Source: Panicum virgatum (taxonomy: Eukaryota; Streptophyta; Magnoliopsida; Poales; Poaceae). From it: a stretch of DNA of 64,000 nt. The translations under genes were made by a program, and so were the position numbers. Shown here one piece after another: positions 58,224-64,000 of this stretch. Under the pieces are notes generated by a model. That model was not told the origin of the DNA, ran no database searches, and worked only from the letters and a program-made list of their open reading frames with translations. Every line of letters starts with the position of its first letter. The first letter of the stretch is position 1. The stretch spans positions 22,662,640-22,726,639 of the forward strand of contig NC_053141.1 in NCBI RefSeq assembly GCF_016808335.1. The letters run 5' to 3'.

Positions 58224-61200
58224 TGTAACGCCCTAATTTGATTTTCCTAGTTAATAATAAATTTAATCGGTTTATTTAAATTTTCTAAGGATTTAATTTG
58301 CTTAGCTTGCATTTAATCTAATTTTGTTGCATAAGCAATTAAATTTATTTTAGGTTTAAACTTGTTTGTGCATTCATGCTGGTGCATAAGTTTTATTTGT
58401 CTGTTTGAGTGCATAGGTTTTAAATTCAAATTTGATTTGAATTCAAATTAGTTTGGGTGTAGTTGAAAAAGAAAAAGGGAGAAGAAATAGAAATAGAAAA
58501 GGAAAACCCCAGCCCAACCCAGTAGCCCAACCCCGCGGCCCACCTCTCTCCCCGCGGCCCAATTCCTTCCACGCGGGCCCAGCTTCTCCCTCTCTCCGCA
58601 GCCCTGTCCAGCACCAATCTGGCGGCCCACTTCCTCACACCCCGCCTTGGCCCAGCCCGCTCCCCACTCCCTCCCTTTCCCGCTCTCAGCCCGCACGCTC
58701 CCCCCCTCGCGCGACGCCTCCCCCCTCAGCGACTGAACCCGGCCCCCGCTCGCCAGCCAGTATAGCCGCGCACTCTTTCTTTACCTGACCGGGCGGGCCC
58801 ACGCGTCACCCGTTCTCCCCCCCGTGAACCGCTCCCTCTGCCGCTGACCAGCGGGGCCCGCTTGTCGGCCCCGTCTTCTCCACCGCACCAGCGCGCCCGA
58901 GATCACCAGTGAAACTGCCAGGGATCCCCTTCCGCAGCTGCGCCCCGAGATCCCCGGCGCCCCTTTAAACGCCACCTACGACCCCCCTTCCCCCCATCCT
59001 CGCCCCGCAGCACCGCGCCCAAACCCTAGCCGCTCAGCCCCCTCTGCTCGAGCAGAGCATCTCGCCGCCACGGCCACGCCGCCCCGCCGCCTCCCAGGCC
59101 CTGGCAAGCACCACAGGAGCTCCTTCTTGGCGCCAGAATCCTCCTCGAGATCTCCTTCCTCGACTTCGACCCCGCAGCGCCCTCCTCCGCGAACGCCAGT
59201 CCACGCCGCGCCGCCGTACCTCACCTCCAAACCCCGCTGCGCCACTTTCCCGTCCGATTCCGGGCACGGTGAGCACCAATCCAACCCCCCTGATCTTTTG
59301 CGCTAGATGCTGTAGGCCATAACGCCCTCTAGGTGCTAGCATGCGGCACGCCGGTGACCCAGGGCCGCCCTGCACCGCCGCAAGGCCACGACCGAGCCCC
59401 AAATTCTCTTACCTGAGCACACCAGTGGATTACCCATGCCACAATGGTGCTTCCGGCCAAACCCCATCCCAAATAGCCCCCGGAACACCGGAAACGGCGT
59501 ACTCTCGACCGAGCTCTGTCACGGAGCTCTGCTCCGGTGAGCAGCGCCGCCGCCCACATGCGCCCCTTCGCCCGTGGCCATCCGATCTCCAGCGAACGCC
59601 CCTGATTAGATCGTAGAACCATCAATTCTGGCCCTCAGATCTCGATCCAGCGGATCAGAAGATAACCCCCGTCCCTGTCCCTTTGCTAAAGAGTCCCCGA
59701 ACTGTTTTTGAAATCAACCCGCAGTCCATCAGTGTTCAAAACTAATTCCAGTTAGGTCCTGTTTTTATCGTTTTGGCCCCTGAGTTTTTCTCAAATTAGA
59801 ACCCGCCGTCCAGGCCTACCATTTTGCGAGTTAGACCCCAGAACTACCCTTTAATTATGTTTAGGCCTCGGTTTTTGCATAAAACCCCCTGGTACTTAGT
59901 TTTTTCTCGCAGATAAGCCCCTAGAACTTGTTTTTGGCCTAGATTATGCGTTTTAGCTCCGTTTTAGGCGTTCTTTATATCCACGCGATCGTTGTAATGC
60001 GTAGAATAGTTTTAGACTAGTTTAGTGTGCTATTTTTATGTATTGATGTACTATTTGCTTGTATGCTTATTGTTGTGCCTCGTTTTGGCCATGTGTTCGT
60101 GAGTAGACGTCGAGCTACCGGAGGAGCCCCAGTACCAGTACCCGAGCAGCCGTCTTCTGAGCACTTTGAGCAGCAGCAGGAGCAGTATGAGGAAGGCAAG
60201 TATAACATGAACAACCTATCACTTTTAAATACATTTTCATACTGCATTTTAATACTGTATGCCTATAAGGACTTTCCTAGCCACTTTATGTCCTTTATAT
60301 ATATTCCTTGGGTTGCATTTTGGTTAGTTGTGCTAGGTGCCGTGCTATAACACACTTGGTCCTTTTTAATTAATTTGATTAATGGTTTATGCAACTTAAT
60401 TCTGGGAGTGGCCCTCTGTGCTTCGTGCTTGGGTGGCTCCGTCTCGTTAAATATGTTTTTTTAGAAACTTGGTTTAGGGGGCCAGCACGGTGCTTAGTGC
60501 TTGGTTGGCCACTCTCCATAAGGACAGGTTCATAAAGCGACAACCTGGGACAACAGCGCTACCACAAGACTGGAATGGGACGGTCTTGGCGTAATAATTA
60601 GGTCTTTTTGGTTTGGAGTAACTTACCTGCGGGGCAAGGGTGGTAAGCTTCTATGTCCCTCGTACTGAGTGGCCTCGTCTGTGCTTCGTGTCTTGACGCC
60701 CACTAGACCTGCTCCATAGTCGCCGATACACCCTCACGGTTACTCCTTACCAACGAGTTTCTTTGTAAAGGCCTCGTAGTGAGTCGCTAGCCATCTCACC
60801 TAAGGAAGTGTGATGAACAACTGGCGTAGCTCACGACTTGTGGGTAAAGATGTACAACCTCTGCAGAGTGTAAAACTGGTATACTAGCTGTGCTCACGGT
60901 CATGAGCGGCCCAGATCCTCCTTTGATTAGTGGGGTTATCTCCTTCCGACGAGGGAGGTGCCTCTCGGGGTTACCTTGGTGGTTTCAGTTTGGTTCTCAG
61001 TAGTAACATGATTAATTTTGGATAATTACTATGAAACTGGGTTTATGGTAATTCATCAACTTGTAGTAAATGGCTTTAATAAAATTTTGTCAAGACTTAA
61101 AAGCTAATGCAGTTGAGTCAGCCAACCTAGAGCCTCATAGTTTGTGTTATACTTGTTGAGTACAAGTTGTGTACTCACCCTTGCCTCTTCTCTACTTTTT

Positions 61201-61540
61201 CCTCTTGGTTACGCCACTACTGCTCAGTTCCTGCCGATACGAGGAGTTCGCTCAGCGCTACCCGGACTACGAGGACTTCTAGGCGTTCGTCTCCCAGTCG
61301 ACGTCCCTGTGGCGCCCTGCTCAGCTTCGGAGAGCTTTTACCGTATTTGTACTTCGCTTTCCTTCCGCTGTATCAGACATTTTTGTCATTAATGTAATAA
61401 ATAACATTCGTATTCGCTTTATATCTTTTTACGTGATATGTGCTGTGATATACTGTTCATTTTGTTGTATATACGTGTGACTTGATCCTGGCACGTATAT
61501 GATTGCTCGGTTTATGTTCTTTTTTAAACCGGGTGTTAAA
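58224..61540 (+). mobile_element. Family III 5' LTR (3,317 bp)
   Basis: Starts TGTAACGCCC after GTAGC (possible target duplication) and ends GGGTGTTAAA, followed by GAG and a TGGTATCAGAGCC primer site. The end is AA rather than the expected CA, probably a later mutation. It contains the same blocks as the outer LTR and the acidic segment at 60117-60195 with AG|GCAAGT after it. No gene was recognised inside. Confidence 0.85.
60117..60195 (+). other. Candidate LTR-internal exon, inner family III LTR
   Basis: Bounded by GTGAGTAG|ACG and GGAAG|GCAAGT, with donor-like CACG|GTGAGC near 59267-59276 upstream. It is the counterpart of 57602-57690, with a few indels that partly keep the acidic coding character. 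Confidence 0.35.
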
Positions 61541-61543
61541 GAG

Positions 61544-61556
61544 TGGTATCAGAGCC
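61544..61556 (+). promoter_or_regulatory. Primer binding site, family III element
   Basis: TGGTATCAGAGCC, initiator Met tRNA type, three bases after the LTR end. Confidence 0.75.
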
Positions 61557-62022
61557 ATATCGACTGTAGGACGAAGCCTAGATAGAACTGGTCGAGTTTT
61601 AGGACTTTTTCTCTCCAATCCTTGCCTGCTGAAACATTTTACTATTATACCCCCTTGAATTCTATGACTTTTACCCGTCTTGCCTTGATTTCTCTCTCTA
61701 AATAATAGTTTTCGTAGACTTTGGCCTGAATCAGTCATCTGACCACCATGAGTATCAGCTAGGTGACCCTTTATAATAATACGATAGCACGTTCTGCGAC
61801 TCGTTGTTAGTCAGTCGTGTGTAAAACTCAGCTAAGTTTGTGAAATTTGTATGCTTGTTATTATGCTACATGTTTGATTTGGATTTTTGGTTGATTGCAT
61901 AGTTTAGTAGTTAAATTTGTTTAATGAAAATCAGTTTTAAGTTAAAGTTAATTAATTAATAAAACAAGTTAGATCGTTGGGGGTAAAACCATCCACTCCA
62001 TCCTCTCTACCTTATCATGCCT
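61557..62022 (+). other. Leader of the family III element
   Basis: T-rich noncoding leader. No ORF of interest or RNA gene was recognised. Confidence 0.5.
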
Positions 62023-62073
62023 TGGGTTTCTCCTGTCTTGCTCGTCGAGAAGAAGGATAGCGCGAAGAGAAGG
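62023..62073 (+). pseudogene. Reverse transcriptase fragment
   Basis: Encodes WVSPVLLVEKKDSAKRR then a stop. This corresponds to the conserved early RT segment ([12 protein letters not shown] in copy B). Only this strip of RT is present, placed before gag, so the internal region is rearranged. Confidence 0.6.
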
Positions 62074-62108
62074 TGATATCCAGAGATTCACCGACGAGGA
62101 CGTCGGTT

Positions 62109-62127
62109 TCTGTAAGGGGGTAGGATG
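62109..62127 (+). promoter_or_regulatory. Displaced polypurine tract-like sequence
   Basis: TGTAAGGGGGTAGGATGTGA matches the true tract at 63434-63449 (GTAAGGGGGTAGGATT) but stands in the middle of the element, followed by CCCCCG rather than this LTR's start. It probably marks the end of another element copy. Confidence 0.5.
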
Positions 62128-62135
62128 TGACCCCC

Positions 62136-62198
62136 GTGCTACAATTAGTACAAGAGAAGTTGAAAATCTCTCAGACGAAACAGAAGAGTTATGCTCTA
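62136..62198 (+). pseudogene. Integrase C-terminal fragment
   Basis: Encodes LQLVQEKLKISQTKQKSYA, the counterpart of [17 protein letters not shown] in copy B (residues 1342-1358). It directly follows the displaced polypurine tract, out of natural order. Confidence 0.6.
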
Positions 62199-62289
62199 GT
62201 TCTGAGTTCCCGGATTTATGTAGCACCTATTTGGAGTTTTTTCTTTTCCTTGACCTTACCAATCTGTATTTCCTTTTATCCCAGCTCAG

Positions 62290-63198
62290 ATGTCGGCAGA
62301 ACAAAAGACCTTGGAGACAGTGCAATGGGTGATGGTGAGAAAACTTGCCCGTGTTGCCAATTCTATGGCGTTCCTTGTCGTCAAGTTCGTGCGACTGAAG
62401 ATGAAGCCACAACTAGGAGGAACCAGAGGTGTTCTCCAGTACAAAGAGGAAGAGGTCTAATCAAGAGCTAGCAGAGGATTCCCTTTTCCTCGACAGTCCA
62501 TCGGTCGATGAGCTACCAAACCATCCAGAAGAGAAGGATCCTGAGTGCTCTAGAGATACATAGGTCGAGAATCAAGCTCTCTATGATTATATTAATGGGT
62601 TGACTATCACTAGAATGTGATTCAGCCACGGGTCGCAAGGAGTCTAAAAAGCAAGCAGAAGAAACAATGCAAGATGTGATGCTAAGTTCACATGAAGGTC
62701 AACCAAGCAGTGTCATTCACCACCACCGCATGTGCTACCAATGCGAGCAAAAAGGTCATTATGCCAAAAGTTGTCCACAGAAACGCCTTTCACCGACTCC
62801 ACGGCAGGCAGGACAGCAGGGGCGCCCAGCCCACCCAGAGCGCCACGACAGGGGAAGGTGAACCATGTGACGGCCGAGTCAGCGGCCGAGTCTCCGAACG
62901 TGGTTATTGGTACGTCCATGGTCAACTCATATCCAACTACGGTGCTTTTCGATACTGGTGCTACGCATTCCTTTATTACACAGTCTTTTGTCAGCATCAT
63001 GGTATTCATACTAGCACATTAAAGAAATGCATGTTATCTTCACCTGGAGGACAATTGAGGTCTCATATCTTCTGCCCCAGAGTCAGTGTTTCTATAGGGA
63101 GGGTAAAGTTCAGTGCAAATCTGATGGTGATAGACACCAAGGGTATTGATGTGATGCTAGGAATGCATACTCTCTTGCCAAGTGGGCGTCAGAATTGA
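62290..63198 (+). pseudogene. Gag zinc knuckle and protease remnant, family III element
   Basis: Scattered gag coding leads to a zinc knuckle CYQCEQKGHYAKSC (about 62733-62774). A shifted frame carries the protease active site TVLFDTGATHSFI (about 62938-62976). Another frame continues with CMLSSPGGQLRSHIF and GIDVMLGMHTLLP, the second protease motif, ending at 63198. At least two frameshifts and several stops make it non-functional. Confidence 0.7.
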
Positions 63199-63433
63199 TT
63201 GTGCTCAGCGGTCAGTTCACTTGTCAGCATCTGATGGCCAAGAGGTTGACAGTCAGTGCTACAGAGCCTTATGGTATTCTTCATTAGATGGAGGCTAGAC
63301 CCACGGATGGTATTCGCGTGGTGTCTGAATTCCCAGACGTCTTTACGGAAGACTTGACAGAAGAAGGAAGAGGAGTGGATGAAGACTATCCTAATCTCTT
63401 TACTCCAGCCCAGAATCTCGGGACGAGATTCCT
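63199..63433 (+). pseudogene. Protease-RT linker joined to pol end
   Basis: Contains VVSEFPDVFTEDLT (counterpart of [12 protein letters not shown] before RT). It then passes within about 80 bp to NLGTRFL, the typical end of the pol region before the polypurine tract. RT, RNase H and integrase are therefore deleted between them. Confidence 0.55.
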
Positions 63434-63449
63434 GTAAGGGGGTAGGATT
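63434..63449 (+). promoter_or_regulatory. Polypurine tract, family III element
   Basis: GTAAGGGGGTAGGATT lies directly before the LTR start TGTAACGCCC. Confidence 0.75.
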
Positions 63450-64000
63450 TGTAACGCCCTAATTTAATTTTCCTAGTTAATAAAAATTTAATCGGTTTAT
63501 TTAATTTTTCTAAGGATTTAATTTGCTTAGCTTGCATTTATCTAATTTGTTGCATAAGCATTAAAATTTATTTTAGGTTTAAACTTGTTGTGCATTCATG
63601 CTGGTGCATAAGTTTATTTGTCTGTTGAGTGCATAGGTTTTTAAATTCAAATTTGATTTGAATTCAAATTAGTTTGGGTGTAGTTTGAAAAAGAAAAAGG
63701 GAGAAGAAATAGAAATAGAAAAGGAAAACCCCAGCCCAACCCAGTAGTCCAAATCCGCGGCCCACCTCTCTCCCCGCGGCCCAATTCCTTCCAACGCGGC
63801 CCAGCTGCTCCCTCTCTCCGCGGCCCAGTCCAGCACCAATCCGGCGGTCCACTTCCTCACCCCGCCTTGCCCAGCCCGCTCCCACGCCCTCCCTTTCCCG
63901 CTCTCAGCCCGCACGCTCCCTCCCGCTCGCGCGGCGCCTCCCCCCCTCAGCGACTGAACCGCCGGCCCCGCTCGCCAGCCCGCGCAGCCGCGCACTCTTC
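63450..64000 (+). mobile_element. Family III 3' LTR, start only (window end)
   Basis: Colinear with the first 550 bp of the 58224 LTR, with small indels and substitutions (for example AATAAAAATTT versus AATAATAAATTT near the start). The divergence between the two LTRs shows this insertion is older than the family II array. Confidence 0.85.

Overview
This window is a block of plant intergenic heterochromatin made almost entirely of nested and rearranged LTR retrotransposons of the Ty3/gypsy superfamily. No intact host gene, tRNA, rRNA, operon or CRISPR array could be supported. The GC-rich CGG-laden LTR segments, 3.3-3.5 kb LTRs, Athila-, Tat- and Tekay-like lineages and a coiled-coil ORF ahead of gag point to a grass (Poaceae) genome. 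The species cannot be told from the sequence.

Layout. 1-2318: the downstream part of a long Tekay-type LTR (family I, + strand). 2319-6895: a decayed Athila-type element (protease tail, env-like ORF, long 3' UTR, polypurine tract, start of the 3' LTR) with no reverse transcriptase or integrase visible. 6896-13957 and 54497-55493: a Tat-lineage element (5' LTR 6896-7396, degenerate gag, protease, RT, RNase H, archaeal-type RNase H, integrase, 101-bp tandem repeats, and an antisense intron-containing pseudogene). It lies inside the Athila 3' LTR and is split by about 40 kb of foreign sequence. 13955-54497: a complex of one chromovirus family (family II; LTR about 3.47 kb, gag-pol about 1,509 codons with a C-terminal chromodomain, and an extra ORF, 'ORF0', upstream of gag). 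Inside it, from left to right, are inverted LTR pieces (787-bp arms), a miniature LTR element (16387-17194), and a minus-strand array: A internal, LTR1, B internal, LTR2, LTR3, LTR4, C internal, LTR5, D internal. It ends in an inverted leader/ORF0/LTR fragment. 55494-64000: two nested copies of a third long-LTR family (family III). An interrupted LTR holds a second element with LTR 58224-61540, a scrambled 1.9-kb internal region, and the start of its 3' LTR at 63450.

How it fits together. The inferred order is: Athila, then Tat inserted into its 3' LTR, then the family II complex and family III elements inserted into Tat. Copies A, B, C and D are almost identical, with no net indels between matching anchors across several kb, so the array is young. 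Each copy nevertheless carries its own lesion. Copy B (27241-34621) is closest to complete: ORF0 is open and gag-pol is broken only by a late stop inside the chromodomain. The most interesting signals are the LTR-sharing array with a twice-repeated LTR-LTR scar, junctions with filler copied from nearby sequence, ORF0, a splice-like architecture (including a GC-type donor) shared by three LTR families, the antisense intron-containing gene of the Tat element, and the miniature LTR element.
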